NCBI RefSeq assembly: GCF_013389595.1
Contig: NZ_CP058306.1
Location: forward strand, 2,046,001 to 2,110,000
Direction: 5' to 3'
Source: Flavobacterium sp. I3-2
GTDB lineage: Bacteria > Bacteroidota > Bacteroidia > Flavobacteriales > Flavobacteriaceae
Length of the DNA: 64,000 bases
In this document: one piece after another, positions 50,730 to 60,209 of the stretch
How positions within the stretch are numbered: position 1 is the first letter of the stretch
Layout: each line of letters opens with the position of its first letter
Translations under genes and position numbers: made by a program
Notes under the pieces: model-generated
The model's input: the letters and a program-made list of their open reading frames with translations, nothing else
Databases searched by the model: none
What the model was told of the DNA's origin: nothing

Positions 50730-52289
50730 CTAATAGAATATCGAAACTCCTGTGTTTATGTAATGGTTGGTACCATTAATTTGTTGCTCTTGTTTGTTGT
50801 TTTTCAAAGCACTCAGATTCTGATAATCGATATTTACACGCAATGTTTTTCCTTTTTTTAATTGTACATCATAATACAATTTTACTTTAGATAACAGTTT
50901 ACTTGTTCCGTCGTAAATATGATCGTGAATGATGACCTTATTTGCAAAATCTTGATCTTGCGTGATGGCTTTATAATCAAGTTGGTTCTTTAAAAGTTGG
51001 TACGTTCCTGCTTCTAAATGCGCAAATAACTTATTATTCTTATTTAATCTAAATTCTTTGTTTGCAAAAATACTAAATTGTAATGAATTAATTTGCTTAT
51101 TTGTGCTTCCTAATAAGTCAATGGCTGTTAAATTATCTATAAAAATTTGACCTCCAAAAGCTGTTTTTAAATCAGATTGTGAATCTTTTAAATAGTTAAC
51201 ATTTATGTTTAAATTCTGATTTTTTAATTGATAATTTTGAATAAATGTTCGTGTGTTAAAATTTTGCTGTTTGCTAAAATTAAAACTTGCACTAGCAATT
51301 AATTGATCTTTATCGAATTGTTTGATGTAAATTCCGTTGATATGATGCGCAATATTTCGCAGTTTATATCTTACGTTTTCTTCGTTTTGAATGGGTGTGT
51401 TTGATACTGATGAGAATTCGTTTTTCTGATAAAAATTATTCATCGATTTGGCATATTGATAAAACAAACTCAAGCTTTGTGAGTTGGTTTTAAAAGTATA
51501 TCCCAAATTAAAACCTTTGGTTGTATTTACATTATTGAACTTTTGATACGTATTATCGTAAATATTAAATCCGTAACCTGTAGCTAGTTTGATGTAATAT
51601 AATGAATCTGAACTTGGATTCAGATATGTGTTTTCATAATAAATAGTTGTAAGTTCATCTTTTTGATTGTACAAACCTCCAACCTGAAGGGTGCTTTTTC
51701 CTAAGGTATAAGCTGCATATCCGTCAAAACCCATTTCGTTTGAAGTGATTTTAGGACGCGGATCTGATTTTCTGGCAAATGCTTCGTTTCTATATTTTAC
51801 TTTTGCTCCAATTGCAAATGCGTTTGTAATGTCGTAAATAATACCACCTGTAAAGGCATAAAACTGATTGGTCCAATCTGCTTTTTTAGGTGAATAATAA
51901 TAATTGGTTGGTAAGATCATTTGATCTTCTGTTCGGTTACTTGACAAGTTGTAACCAAAGTTTTTTTCGTTTTGTTTGGTGAATTTAAAATCTCCAAAGA
52001 CAGAAATTTTTTCACTAAAATGATACAACCCTTCCGATGAGAAATTATAATTTAAAACTTCCTCTGGTGTTTGTTGACGTTTGATGTTTAAATCTTTAAA
52101 GTCAATATTAACTGAAGTTTTAGTATAATTTTTAAGTTTAAATTGATTGATGATCATTGGATTTTCCCACACATACGATTTCACTTCAGCAAAGTGTTCG
52201 TTTTTGGATAGGTTAATACTATCATTGAGCTGTGCATTTGCAGCACAACTCAACAATAATATAAATAAATATTTGTTTACTTTAAACAT
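50730..52289 (-). CDS. DUF6850-like outer-membrane beta-barrel protein
   Basis: A 519-residue exported protein. The signal peptide ends LLLSCAANAQ; the mature part is almost wholly beta strand with aromatic belts, for example SVFGDFKFTKQNEKNFGYNL, YAAYTLGKSTLQVGGLYNQK and LFAHLEAGTYQLLK, and ends GTNHYINTGVSIFY with a terminal aromatic as in barrels. It fits the DUF6850 group found with DUF4876 proteins. The protein may form a surface pore or scaffold. It lies 10 bases after the DUF4876 gene and one base before the peroxidase gene in the operon (read right to left). Confidence 0.75.
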   Translation of the reverse strand: MFKVNKYLFILLLSCAANAQLNDSINLSKNEHFAEVKSYVWENPMIINQFKLKNYTKTSVNIDFKDLNIKRQQTPEEVLNYNFSSEGLYHFSEKISVFGDFKFTKQNEKNFGYNLSSNRTEDQMILPTNYYYSPKKADWTNQFYAFTGGIIYDITNAFAIGAKVKYRNEAFARKSDPRPKITSNEMGFDGYAAYTLGKSTLQVGGLYNQKDELTTIYYENTYLNPSSDSLYYIKLATGYGFNIYDNTYQKFNNVNTTKGFNLGYTFKTNSQSLSLFYQYAKSMNNFYQKNEFSSVSNTPIQNEENVRYKLRNIAHHINGIYIKQFDKDQLIASASFNFSKQQNFNTRTFIQNYQLKNQNLNINVNYLKDSQSDLKTAFGGQIFIDNLTAIDLLGSTNKQINSLQFSIFANKEFRLNKNNKLFAHLEAGTYQLLKNQLDYKAITQDQDFANKVIIHDHIYDGTSKLLSKVKLYYDVQLKKGKTLRVNIDYQNLSALKNNKQEQQINGTNHYINTGVSIFY

Positions 52290-52299
52290 TATTTAATTT

Positions 52300-53649
52300 T
52301 TAGTTTGCGAAACCTTTTGGATTTGCTGTAACTTCTACAAAATCTTCTGCAGAATTGTTTGTGTCTTGTAAAATCTTACGTCCGTTTGCTGTAGTTTTTG
52401 TTTTTCTCATTACCGATTTACTAGAGAAAGCAGCCGTGATTTTTGTTGATGAATTATCAATTGAACTTGGTAATCTTTGAGGTAAAGCACTTGAAGTATT
52501 TGCGTGTTGTGTTTCAACTCCGTCGATAATAATATTTACTGGAATTTGTAAATTAAACTTCGTTTGTGAAGTTCCTGTGTTAACAATCTCAGTTACATCA
52601 GGAGTAGGAAAATCTTTATAATCTAAAGTTTCCGTTCTAAAAATCACATAAGAATCTCTTCCTTGATTATCCATTAAGAAATCTTTATTACCATTCCAAA
52701 AACCTTCGCGCCCCCAGTATCCAATTAATAAATCCGGAACTGCTGGGTTTGCTAAATCGTATTTATAAGGTTCTTCTCCAATTTGAATTCTAAAGTTTCC
52801 TAAATAAGCTTCAAAATCTGCGTTGCTTAAATCAATCGTTAAATCTGGATTTACAATAGGTATTTCTTCACCAGTTAAATCAACTAAAGGTGCTTTATGG
52901 TTTTGTGCACTTTGAGCAATCACAATACTTTCTCCTGGTTGAATTGGATATTGAGTTCCATTACCTGGAATTTGGAAAACATAATCAGCATAAACATAAT
53001 TTGTGTTTGCATTGTTTCCAATCGTCATTCCAAGTGATTGTGACCAATCCCATTGTCCGTTTGTTTGCGTTTTAGGGTGCGCTGTATTATTCATTTTACC
53101 CATTACTTGCGCAATATAAAGACCATCGGCATAAATCACTTCGTTAGAGTTATTGAAAATCTCAATAAATTGATCTCTAAATGAAGCACCTTGTTGTGCG
53201 TGCGATCCACCGTAATAAATTTGTTTGATTACTAAATCACCTAAACGAGCTGTTTTTAAAGTTAAACTACTCATCGTATTATTAGTATTAATCACAATTT
53301 GATTTAGGTTTGCATTAAAAACAACTTCTTCAGTTTCTAGAGCATATCCAAAAGTAGCTGTAAATTCTGCAGCACTTAAAGTAACCGTTGCATTGATGTC
53401 GTAAGTTCCTGGTAAAACCGAACCAAAATTTGCATTACCTTGCGCATCAGTTGCCATTACATATTCGTCAGATGTATTGGTATTTTTTAATTTAACCGAA
53501 ACGTTTTTTGAAGCTAAATTATCAAACGTTTCATCATAAGTTACAGAAACTTTGTAGTCAATTGGTTGCGCACCTGCTTGTGAGAAATCATCGTCTGAAC
53601 AAGAAAATAATGCGAATGCTGATAAAGCAATTAAAAATTTATTTTTCAT
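52300..53649 (-). CDS. DUF4876 surface lipoprotein
   Basis: A 449-residue lipoprotein: signal KNKFLIALSAFALFSC, lipid Cys17, then an acidic SDDDF export motif typical of surface lipoproteins in Bacteroidota. An N-terminal Ig/CnaB-like domain (about 30-135, GNANFGSVLPGTYDINATV) precedes the DUF4876 part (LGDLVIKQIYYGGSHAQQGA, DQFIEIFNNSNEVIYADGLY, IQPGESIVIAQSAQNHKAP). The second domain is of lamin-tail type, often used in binding at the surface. It is the second gene of the receptor operon and probably a receptor partner. Confidence 0.82.
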   Translation of the reverse strand: MKNKFLIALSAFALFSCSDDDFSQAGAQPIDYKVSVTYDETFDNLASKNVSVKLKNTNTSDEYVMATDAQGNANFGSVLPGTYDINATVTLSAAEFTATFGYALETEEVVFNANLNQIVINTNNTMSSLTLKTARLGDLVIKQIYYGGSHAQQGASFRDQFIEIFNNSNEVIYADGLYIAQVMGKMNNTAHPKTQTNGQWDWSQSLGMTIGNNANTNYVYADYVFQIPGNGTQYPIQPGESIVIAQSAQNHKAPLVDLTGEEIPIVNPDLTIDLSNADFEAYLGNFRIQIGEEPYKYDLANPAVPDLLIGYWGREGFWNGNKDFLMDNQGRDSYVIFRTETLDYKDFPTPDVTEIVNTGTSQTKFNLQIPVNIIIDGVETQHANTSSALPQRLPSSIDNSSTKITAAFSSKSVMRKTKTTANGRKILQDTNNSAEDFVEVTANPKGFAN

Positions 53650-53669
53650 ATTTTTAGTAATGTTTTATA

Positions 53670-56384
53670 TTAAAAGGTAAATTCTATTTTAGTTCCGAAT
53701 GATAAATTAACCATATCATTTCTTACACGTTGTACTGGGACTCCGTTTTCGTTCACGTTTTCTAAAGGTTTTAAGTTTAAGAAATTGTTTACGTAGAATG
53801 AAAAACGAAAACCGTTTAAGAAATCTTTAGAAACGCGTAAGTGAAAATTGTGATAAATCCCATCTAGCTTTCTATTATCTGTTGAACGTGATCTGAAAAT
53901 ATGGCCGTATTTTTCTGTATCATTTTGATCGACTTCTGGAATTAAATGCTTATCTAAATTTGCATCTAAGTACGCATAAGGTTGCGTGTTTCGGTCATAA
54001 AATTCATCTCTGATTAAGAAATGCTCTGAGCGAACAGAAACGATTAATCCTAATGTTGGATTATGATACGTTAAGTTTGCACCAACTTGAAAGTTTTTAT
54101 ACTTGATATCATAAGGTTTAAAAACTCCGTAAACTTCAGGTTTGCTAACTTGCGTTGAACGCAAATACGTATCGATGTTATTTCTGTTAGTTGTTTCAAC
54201 GTAACTTCCGTTAATATCCAACGTTACATTTTTAATCAAGTTTGGTTTTAACGACAAGAAAAACTCAATTCCTCTATCGGTAGAATTGTATTTATTCACA
54301 ATACGATTCTGGAAATAATAATAATCTTTATATCCAACAATTTCATAATCTGGTGTAGTTGTTCCGTTGTTTTCAACCTCAATTTCGGCTAAAGGTCTGA
54401 TGATTGGATAAGCTTCATCTGTAATTCCTTTTTTTAATTTGTTTTCGTAAGCCGTTATGTTTAAAGTTCCAAAAGGCAACATCACATCATAACCAATTTC
54501 TGCACGATACGATTTTGAAGGTCCTAAATTTGGATTGTTAATATCGTCAATAAACGTTTGAACAAAAGCTACATTGTAAACACCAGGTAAACGATAATCG
54601 CCTAAAACTACATCGTAATATCTTGGTCCGGTATAAATTTGATTTAAAGATGGAGCTTTTCCTGTGATTCCGTAACCTGCTCTGAATTTCATTTTTGGAA
54701 TTTCGTAATAGGCATTTACACGTGGTGCCAACATATTAATTCCGTAAAAATTATCGTAACGTAAACCACCTGAAACATTTAACTTACTATTTTCAAAAAA
54801 GTGAACCATTTCGTCTTCAATGTAAGCAGAAAAAATAGTTTCAGCTTTTACAAATTGCCCATAATTAAACGGACGAAATCCAACACCACCATCGCCAGAA
54901 CCAAGCGCATAGAAATTAACTTGAGAATCAGGAGAACCTAATCGTCCTTTTCCTTTGTTGTCACTCATACGATATTCAACTCCGTAATTAAATAAGTGAT
55001 CGGTGTTTGTAAAACTCAAACTTTTACTAAAATTTGCCGAGACGAATGCGCTCAAAGGTTTTCCGTCAACAGCTTTTTCATATCTGTAAGATGGTGCTGT
55101 GTACGAACCTAAATAAACACCTTCTTCTAAACTTGTTCCGATAACTTCACCGCCCACATTTACAGTTTTTGCATCGTACGAATATTGTTTGGTGTATTTG
55201 AAATTGGCATTTACATTTAAATTATCAAACAATTTTTTATCGGCATTCCATTTAAAACGATTAGAAAATCCAAAATCAGTTCTGTCGTTTTTTGTAATCT
55301 GATTGTCTTTATTTTCTGCTTCGTAATTGGCGTTATCTTTATTAAAGCCATAATCGAATGAAAACGAGTTTCTGATTTTTTTAGATTTATCATTCCAAGT
55401 CCACATCAATTGGGTATTGATGCGCTCGTAAGATGTGTAACTTGACCTTGGATCTGAATTGGAATCTAAGTAATCGATGGTTGCGTTTAAAGCTCCTGCG
55501 CGTTCGCCTAATCTAAAACCTTTGGTAAACGTATGTTGCATGGTTCCTTCTCGTAACGAACTAGAAATTTTGAAAGGTGAAACCCCTGCACGTTGTTCGA
55601 TTTTGATTAATCCAGATGTTAAATCTCCGTATCGAACAGAAGGGATTCCTTGAACAACTTCGATACTTTCGATATTGTCAGTTGCAATTCCTCTTAAATC
55701 AGAGCCAAAGTTTGCATTGGTAAAACTTCCGTTGAATGATGAGGCACCATCTCCAAAACCAATGTAATTAGGAGAAAATGTAGATCCTTCATTAGATGCA
55801 TACGATTGCATATTTTCATTGTTCGACATCGGAATTCCATCTAAATAAATGGCAGTTCCAAAAGATTTATTTCCGAAAGCATTATTTCCAATTGTTCGTG
55901 GTCTAGCAGTTCTGAAAGCAATGGTTTTAAATTCGTTTAAAGTAAAATTTGTTATGGATTGTCCTGGTAATAATTCTAAAACATCGTTTAACGACATTGC
56001 TTGTACTTGATCAATTTGTTCTCTTCCAAGTTTGATTTCAGAAAATTTATCTGCTTTTTTTACATTGATAACCAATTCGTCTAAACGTAAATCTTGATCA
56101 TCTAAATAAATGGTTTGAACTTTACTAAACGTTTCTGGAGTAAAAGTGATTATTTTTTCTTGTTTACCTAAAATTTTAAAAGCTAATTTTAAATTTTTAG
56201 CAGCAGTAAAATCCATTACAAAACTTCCGTCTGTATCGGTTAAAACCCATTTTTGAGATTGTACATTTTCAACAATAACAGATGAGATAGGTTCACCTGT
56301 TTCTGTACTCAAAACAATTCCTTTAAAATGATTTTGCGCAAAAATGGAAGTACTAAAGCACAAAAGAAATAATAAGTATTTCAC
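53670..56384 (-). CDS. TonB-dependent outer-membrane receptor with N-terminal carboxypeptidase-like domain
   Basis: A 904-residue receptor. Signal peptide (LLFLLCFSTSIFAQ), a CarboxypepD_reg-like domain (20-110; GIVLSTETGEPISSVIVENV), a plug (about 115-240; MSLNDVLELLPGQSITNFTL, IEVVQGIPSVRYGDLTSG) and a barrel of about 650 residues ending in VNLSFGTKIEFTF. It is the first gene of a four-gene operon. The substrate is unknown; di-haem peroxidase and DUF4876 partners suggest an iron, haem or organic ligand, but nothing in the sequence fixes this. The terminal Phe is standard for barrels. Confidence 0.88.
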   Translation of the reverse strand: MKYLLFLLCFSTSIFAQNHFKGIVLSTETGEPISSVIVENVQSQKWVLTDTDGSFVMDFTAAKNLKLAFKILGKQEKIITFTPETFSKVQTIYLDDQDLRLDELVINVKKADKFSEIKLGREQIDQVQAMSLNDVLELLPGQSITNFTLNEFKTIAFRTARPRTIGNNAFGNKSFGTAIYLDGIPMSNNENMQSYASNEGSTFSPNYIGFGDGASSFNGSFTNANFGSDLRGIATDNIESIEVVQGIPSVRYGDLTSGLIKIEQRAGVSPFKISSSLREGTMQHTFTKGFRLGERAGALNATIDYLDSNSDPRSSYTSYERINTQLMWTWNDKSKKIRNSFSFDYGFNKDNANYEAENKDNQITKNDRTDFGFSNRFKWNADKKLFDNLNVNANFKYTKQYSYDAKTVNVGGEVIGTSLEEGVYLGSYTAPSYRYEKAVDGKPLSAFVSANFSKSLSFTNTDHLFNYGVEYRMSDNKGKGRLGSPDSQVNFYALGSGDGGVGFRPFNYGQFVKAETIFSAYIEDEMVHFFENSKLNVSGGLRYDNFYGINMLAPRVNAYYEIPKMKFRAGYGITGKAPSLNQIYTGPRYYDVVLGDYRLPGVYNVAFVQTFIDDINNPNLGPSKSYRAEIGYDVMLPFGTLNITAYENKLKKGITDEAYPIIRPLAEIEVENNGTTTPDYEIVGYKDYYYFQNRIVNKYNSTDRGIEFFLSLKPNLIKNVTLDINGSYVETTNRNNIDTYLRSTQVSKPEVYGVFKPYDIKYKNFQVGANLTYHNPTLGLIVSVRSEHFLIRDEFYDRNTQPYAYLDANLDKHLIPEVDQNDTEKYGHIFRSRSTDNRKLDGIYHNFHLRVSKDFLNGFRFSFYVNNFLNLKPLENVNENGVPVQRVRNDMVNLSFGTKIEFTF

Positions 56385-56401
56385 TTTATTAATTTTTTTT
56401 G

Positions 56402-56409
56402 CAAAGATA
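56402..56409 (-). promoter_or_regulatory. -7 promoter box for the receptor operon
   Basis: The minus strand reads TATCTTTG (exact TAnnTTTG), 17 bases before the receptor ATG. Confidence 0.6.
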
Positions 56410-56523
56410 CTAATAAAACTTTATTTAGACTTAAAACAAATAAGATTTTTGTTTAGAATGACTATGTTAAAGTTTTAAGCTCATTTATTAACTTAGATTA
56501 AGTACTTAAAAAATTAGATTTGG

Positions 56524-56531
56524 TAAATTTG
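56524..56531 (+). promoter_or_regulatory. -7 promoter box for the ygiD-like gene
   Basis: TAAATTTG, an exact TAnnTTTG, 18 bases before ATG 56550. It excludes the TTG frame opening at 56520. Confidence 0.6.
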
Positions 56532-56549
56532 TTATATAATATTGAAACT

Positions 56550-57374
56550 ATGAATAGTCTATATAATTTTACGCAATCATTTAAAGTTAGAGAAAAATTA
56601 CAACCGGTTTTTTTTATTGGTCACGGTTCGCCAATGAATGGTATCGAAAATAATGTTTTCTCTAATCAATGGAAAAAAATTGGTGAAAAGATGGATCTGC
56701 CGAGTGCTGTTTTAGTTATTTCTGCCCATTGGTTGACAAAAGGCACGCATGTTACAGCGATGAAAGAACCGAAAACCATTCACGATTTTGGTGGTTTTCC
56801 TCAAGCGTTGTTTGATGTACAATATCCAGCTCCTGGAAGTCCGTTTTTAGCTGGCGAAACAGCGAAGTTAATCACATCAACAAACGTTGGTTTAGATCAC
56901 GATTGGGGATTAGATCACGGAACTTGGACAGTTGTTCGTCATATGTTTCCCGAGGCAAATGTTCCAGTTCTTCAGTTGAGTATCGATTACAATCAACCTG
57001 CCGCTTATCATTATAATTTAGCTAAGCAATTGTATGATTTGAGAAAACGCGGCGTTTTAATTATCGGTTCTGGAAATATGATTCATAATCTTAGAATGAT
57101 TGATTGGCGTTCGATGGATGCACCAGGTTTTGGATTTGATTGGGCTATTGAATTGAATGATATTTTTAAAAAGAAAATTCTATCCAAAGACTACAATGCT
57201 TTGGTAGATTACGAAAGCTTAAGTAAAAATGCCAAATTAGCAATTCCGACACCCGATCATTATTATCCAATGATTTATAACTTAGCTTTACAATCAGATA
57301 AAGATGCCATCGAATTCTTTAACGACGATTATGTTGGAGGATCTTTGAGTATGACCTCATTCCGATTTGGATAA
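56550..57374 (+). CDS. ygiD: 4,5-DOPA dioxygenase extradiol-like protein (YgiD family)
   Basis: A 274-residue class III extradiol dioxygenase relative, close to E. coli YgiD: FFIGHGSPMNGIENN, LVISAHWLTKGTHVTAM, IHDFGGFPQALFDVQYPAPG, WGLDHGTWTVVRHMFPEANV and GSGNMIHNLRMIDW. The three metal-binding His lie in GHGS, SAHW and LDHG. In E. coli the enzyme can cleave DOPA with Zn or Fe; the physiological substrate is unknown. Start ATG 56550 is chosen because the promoter lies upstream of it and downstream of the TTG at 56520. Confidence 0.87.
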   Translation: MNSLYNFTQSFKVREKLQPVFFIGHGSPMNGIENNVFSNQWKKIGEKMDLPSAVLVISAHWLTKGTHVTAMKEPKTIHDFGGFPQALFDVQYPAPGSPFLAGETAKLITSTNVGLDHDWGLDHGTWTVVRHMFPEANVPVLQLSIDYNQPAAYHYNLAKQLYDLRKRGVLIIGSGNMIHNLRMIDWRSMDAPGFGFDWAIELNDIFKKKILSKDYNALVDYESLSKNAKLAIPTPDHYYPMIYNLALQSDKDAIEFFNDDYVGGSLSMTSFRFG

Positions 57375-57390
57375 TATTTATAATAAACAC

Positions 57391-57398
57391 TATCTTTA
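57391..57398 (+). promoter_or_regulatory. Probable -7 box for the esterase gene
   Basis: TATCTTTA, one mismatch from TAnnTTTG, with TTG 21 bases upstream (57367-57369). Confidence 0.4.
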
Positions 57399-57421
57399 CT
57401 TTTCAATAAACAAAATTGAAA

Positions 57422-58123
57422 ATGAAAAAGATAGTGTTTTTTTTATCACTTTTAATAAGTAATGTTTTACAAGCACAACCGCAGGCAATTACAGGAAAAA
57501 CAGATTATAATTTTTGGATTAATCTTCCAAAACAAGAAATATTAGAAAATAAACCTCCAATTATTATTTTTCTTCACGGTAGAAGTTTATCTGGAACCGA
57601 TATCAATCGTGTAAAACGTTACGGAGTTTTACGTGCTATTGAAAAAGGCAGAGATATTCCTGCAATTGTTGTAGCACCGCAATTACCTTCTGGACCTTGG
57701 AATCCTGATAAAGTAAATGAAGTTTTGGAATACGTTCAGAAAAATTATGATATTGATCCAACTCGAATTTATGTAACCGGAATGAGTTTAGGTTCTTATG
57801 GTACGATGAAATTTGTGGGTAAATATCACGATAAAATTGCCGCAGCGGTTTCTATTTGTGGCGGAGGTGAAGTTGCAGATGCTTGTAATTTAGCTGAAGT
57901 TCCGATAAAAGTTATTCACGGAGATAAAGATTTTATCGTTCGCTTATCAGAATCTCAGAAAATTGTCAATGCCATTAAAAAATGTAATGCAAATGCACCA
58001 CTCGAATTTCAAATTATAAAAGGTGGAAATCACGGATCGGTAGAAAATTTATATAGAGAAGATGCTCTTTATGAATGGTTGTTTAAACATTCAAAAGCAA
58101 ATATGTCTGAACTTAATTTATAA
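57422..58123 (+). CDS. Secreted alpha/beta hydrolase (esterase / peptidase-like)
   Basis: A 233-residue exported hydrolase. ATG 57422 starts a signal peptide (KIVFFLSLLISNVLQAQ); the TTG six bases upstream would add only two residues. The alpha/beta hydrolase set is visible: oxyanion strand IIIFLHGRSLSG, nucleophile elbow GMSLGSYG, acid in VIHGDKDFIV and catalytic His in KGGNHGSVENL. It resembles the polyhydroxybutyrate-depolymerase / prolyl-oligopeptidase-like family of small Bacteroidota esterases. The substrate is unknown. It probably acts in the periplasm. Confidence 0.82.
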   Translation: MKKIVFFLSLLISNVLQAQPQAITGKTDYNFWINLPKQEILENKPPIIIFLHGRSLSGTDINRVKRYGVLRAIEKGRDIPAIVVAPQLPSGPWNPDKVNEVLEYVQKNYDIDPTRIYVTGMSLGSYGTMKFVGKYHDKIAAAVSICGGGEVADACNLAEVPIKVIHGDKDFIVRLSESQKIVNAIKKCNANAPLEFQIIKGGNHGSVENLYREDALYEWLFKHSKANMSELNL

Positions 58124-58139
58124 ATTACGTAATAATCAA

Positions 58140-58147
58140 TATATTTG
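58140..58147 (+). promoter_or_regulatory. -7 promoter box for ychF
   Basis: TATATTTG, an exact TAnnTTTG, 37 bases before the ATG. Confidence 0.6.
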
Positions 58148-58184
58148 CAAACTTAAAAATCAAAGATAAAATACATTCACATAT

Positions 58185-59279
58185 ATGAAAGCAGGAATTG
58201 TAGGCTTACCTAACGTTGGAAAATCAACTTTATTCAACTGTTTATCGAACGCAAAAGCACAAAGTGCAAACTTTCCATTCTGTACTATCGAACCAAATAT
58301 TGGGGTAGTAAACGTTCCAGATCCTAGAATCAATAGATTAGAAGAATTGGTAAAACCAGAGCGTGTACAAATGGCAACTGTAGATATTGTTGATATCGCT
58401 GGTTTGGTAAAAGGTGCAAGTAAAGGTGAAGGTTTAGGAAATCAATTCTTAGGAAACATTAGAGAATGTAACGCAATCATTCACGTTTTACGTTGTTTTG
58501 ATAATGACAATATTGTTCACGTTGATGGAAATGTAAATCCCATTCGCGATAAAGAAACAATTGATATCGAATTACAGCTTAAAGATTTAGAAACGGTTGA
58601 AAAACGTTTAGAGAAAGTTAAAAAAGCAGCAAAAACTGGAAATAAAGAAGCACAAGTTGAAGCTGCTTTGTTAGAAAGAATTCGTACAACTTTATTAGAA
58701 GGGAAATCGGCTCGTACGGTTGTTCCTCAAAATAACGATGAAGAAGAATTGTTAGAAGCTTTTCAATTGATTACTGCTAAACCAGTTTTATATGTTTGTA
58801 ACGTAAACGAGGAAGCTGCTGTAAACGGAAACGCATATGTAGATCAGGTTAAAGAACTTGTTAAAGATGAAAATGCTGAAGTAATTATCTTATCTGTTGG
58901 TGCTGAGGCTGATATTACAGAATTAGAAAGCTACGAAGAACGTCAAGTTTTCTTAGAAGATATGGGATTAACGGAGCCAGGTTCTGCAGTTTTAATTCGT
59001 GCAGCTTATAAATTATTAAATTTACAAACGTATTTCACAGCTGGTGTAAAAGAAGTTCGTGCATGGACGATTAAAGTTGGTGATACGGCTCCTAAAGCCG
59101 CTGGTGTTATTCATACCGATTTCGAGAAAGGATTTATTCGTGCAGAAGTTATTGCTTTTGAAGATTTCTCAAATTACGGATCAGAGGCTAAAGTTAAAGA
59201 AGCCGGAAAATTAAGAGTTGAAGGAAAAGAATATATCGTTAAAGATGGTGATGTAATGCATTTCCGTTTCAACGTATAA
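58185..59279 (+). CDS. ychF: YchF/OLA1-family ATPase
   Basis: A 364-residue universally conserved P-loop protein of the Obg family that prefers ATP to GTP and associates with ribosomes. GLPNVGKST (7-15) is the P-loop, FPFCTIEPNIGVV the switch I, DIAGLVKGASKGEGLGNQFL the G3 region, and VCNVNEEA replaces the canonical NKxD, which explains the ATP preference. The C-terminal TGS domain is at about 280-364 (QTYFTAGVKEVRAWTIKVG). Length and start are standard. Confidence 0.95.
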   Translation: MKAGIVGLPNVGKSTLFNCLSNAKAQSANFPFCTIEPNIGVVNVPDPRINRLEELVKPERVQMATVDIVDIAGLVKGASKGEGLGNQFLGNIRECNAIIHVLRCFDNDNIVHVDGNVNPIRDKETIDIELQLKDLETVEKRLEKVKKAAKTGNKEAQVEAALLERIRTTLLEGKSARTVVPQNNDEEELLEAFQLITAKPVLYVCNVNEEAAVNGNAYVDQVKELVKDENAEVIILSVGAEADITELESYEERQVFLEDMGLTEPGSAVLIRAAYKLLNLQTYFTAGVKEVRAWTIKVGDTAPKAAGVIHTDFEKGFIRAEVIAFEDFSNYGSEAKVKEAGKLRVEGKEYIVKDGDVMHFRFNV

Positions 59280-59294
59280 TTTTTGACTAATAAC

Positions 59295-59325
59295 AAAAAA
59301 TCCAAACTCGCGTTTGGATTTTTTT
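59295..59325. terminator. Bidirectional terminator (ychF / tonB)
   Basis: A stem AAATCCAAAC / GTTTGGATTT with a TCGC loop and A/T tracts. Confidence 0.85.
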
Positions 59326-59330
59326 GCTTA

Positions 59331-60209
59331 TTACTTTATTTTAATTTTAATAGGAAGTGTAAACATCGAACGTACTTTTTGACCGTTATGTTCTGCAGCT
59401 TTCCATTTTGGCATGTTTCTTAAAATGCGTTCTGCTTCTTTACCAACTCCGTATTTATCATCAACAATTTGAATGTCGGTAAACGAGCCGTCTTTTTCAA
59501 CTACGAATTTTACTTTTACAACAATTTCGTTTGCGCTTGTGTTTAATTCTTGAGCTGTGAATTTTTTTGCAAAATTGTTGTAAAATTTGTCAAAGCCTTC
59601 TTTTGGTTCTGCAGTATTTTGTCTTAGGACGTAAACTTTATTATCTACTTTATCAACTGTTGTAGTAGTTTCTTTCGTGTCTGTGTTTTGACCTTCATCT
59701 CCATCTTTAGCCAAGCCAGTTTTTTCGCCATTAACTTTTAATTTACCATTTTCAGTGTCTGCGTCTGAATCTGTTAGCCCTGAATTTGTTTTATCATTAA
59801 AATCTTCTTGAGCTGTTATTTTGCCTTCGTTATTTTTTGTGATAATTGTTTCTGTAAATACTTTGTTTTCTTGTACATCTGTTCTCGCAGAGCTAGCTTC
59901 GTTTGGTTTGTTTTTAGCTTCTACAATTGGATCATCTTTTGGTTCAATTTTTGGCTCAACAACTTTAGGTTCGATTTCAGCTGGATTTAATGGGGTATTA
60001 TCTACTACGATAACTCGGTCATTATCTTTGGTAGAAGCATATAAATACGAACCTCCAAAAATCAAACTCAATCCTCCGATTCCAAAAACTAAAGCTAAGG
60101 CTGTATTTTTTACATTTTCTTGTCTTAGTTTATATGCGCCATATAATTTATTGCGTCCTTCAAAAACGATATTAGACCAATCTTTTCCTAAATAATTGAA
60201 ATTTCCCAT
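59331..60209 (-). CDS. tonB: Energy transducer TonB
   Basis: A 292-residue inner-membrane protein that links the proton motive force (through ExbB-ExbD) to TonB-dependent receptors. An N-terminal segment (VFEGRNKLYGAYKLRQ) precedes one membrane helix (about 35-58), a Pro/Glu/Lys-rich spacer (PAEIEPKVVEPKIEPKDDP), a Thr/Asp-rich linker and the C-terminal TonB fold (about 225-292, VVKVKFVVEKDGSFTDIQIV, WKAAEHNGQKVRSMFTLPIK). The start MGNFNYLGKDW is the usual Bacteroidota form. No exbB or exbD is adjacent. It could serve the BtuB and the 904-residue receptor in this window. Confidence 0.88.
   Translation of the reverse strand: MGNFNYLGKDWSNIVFEGRNKLYGAYKLRQENVKNTALALVFGIGGLSLIFGGSYLYASTKDNDRVIVVDNTPLNPAEIEPKVVEPKIEPKDDPIVEAKNKPNEASSARTDVQENKVFTETIITKNNEGKITAQEDFNDKTNSGLTDSDADTENGKLKVNGEKTGLAKDGDEGQNTDTKETTTTVDKVDNKVYVLRQNTAEPKEGFDKFYNNFAKKFTAQELNTSANEIVVKVKFVVEKDGSFTDIQIVDDKYGVGKEAERILRNMPKWKAAEHNGQKVRSMFTLPIKIKIK

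Noticed and set aside
56520..56549. TTG start for the YgiD-like protein
   Set aside because: An exact promoter box lies at 56524-56531, downstream of this TTG, so the codon cannot be in the main transcript.
59821..60195. Plus-strand frame inside tonB
   Set aside because: It mirrors the low-complexity spacer of tonB; there is no promoter and no family pattern.
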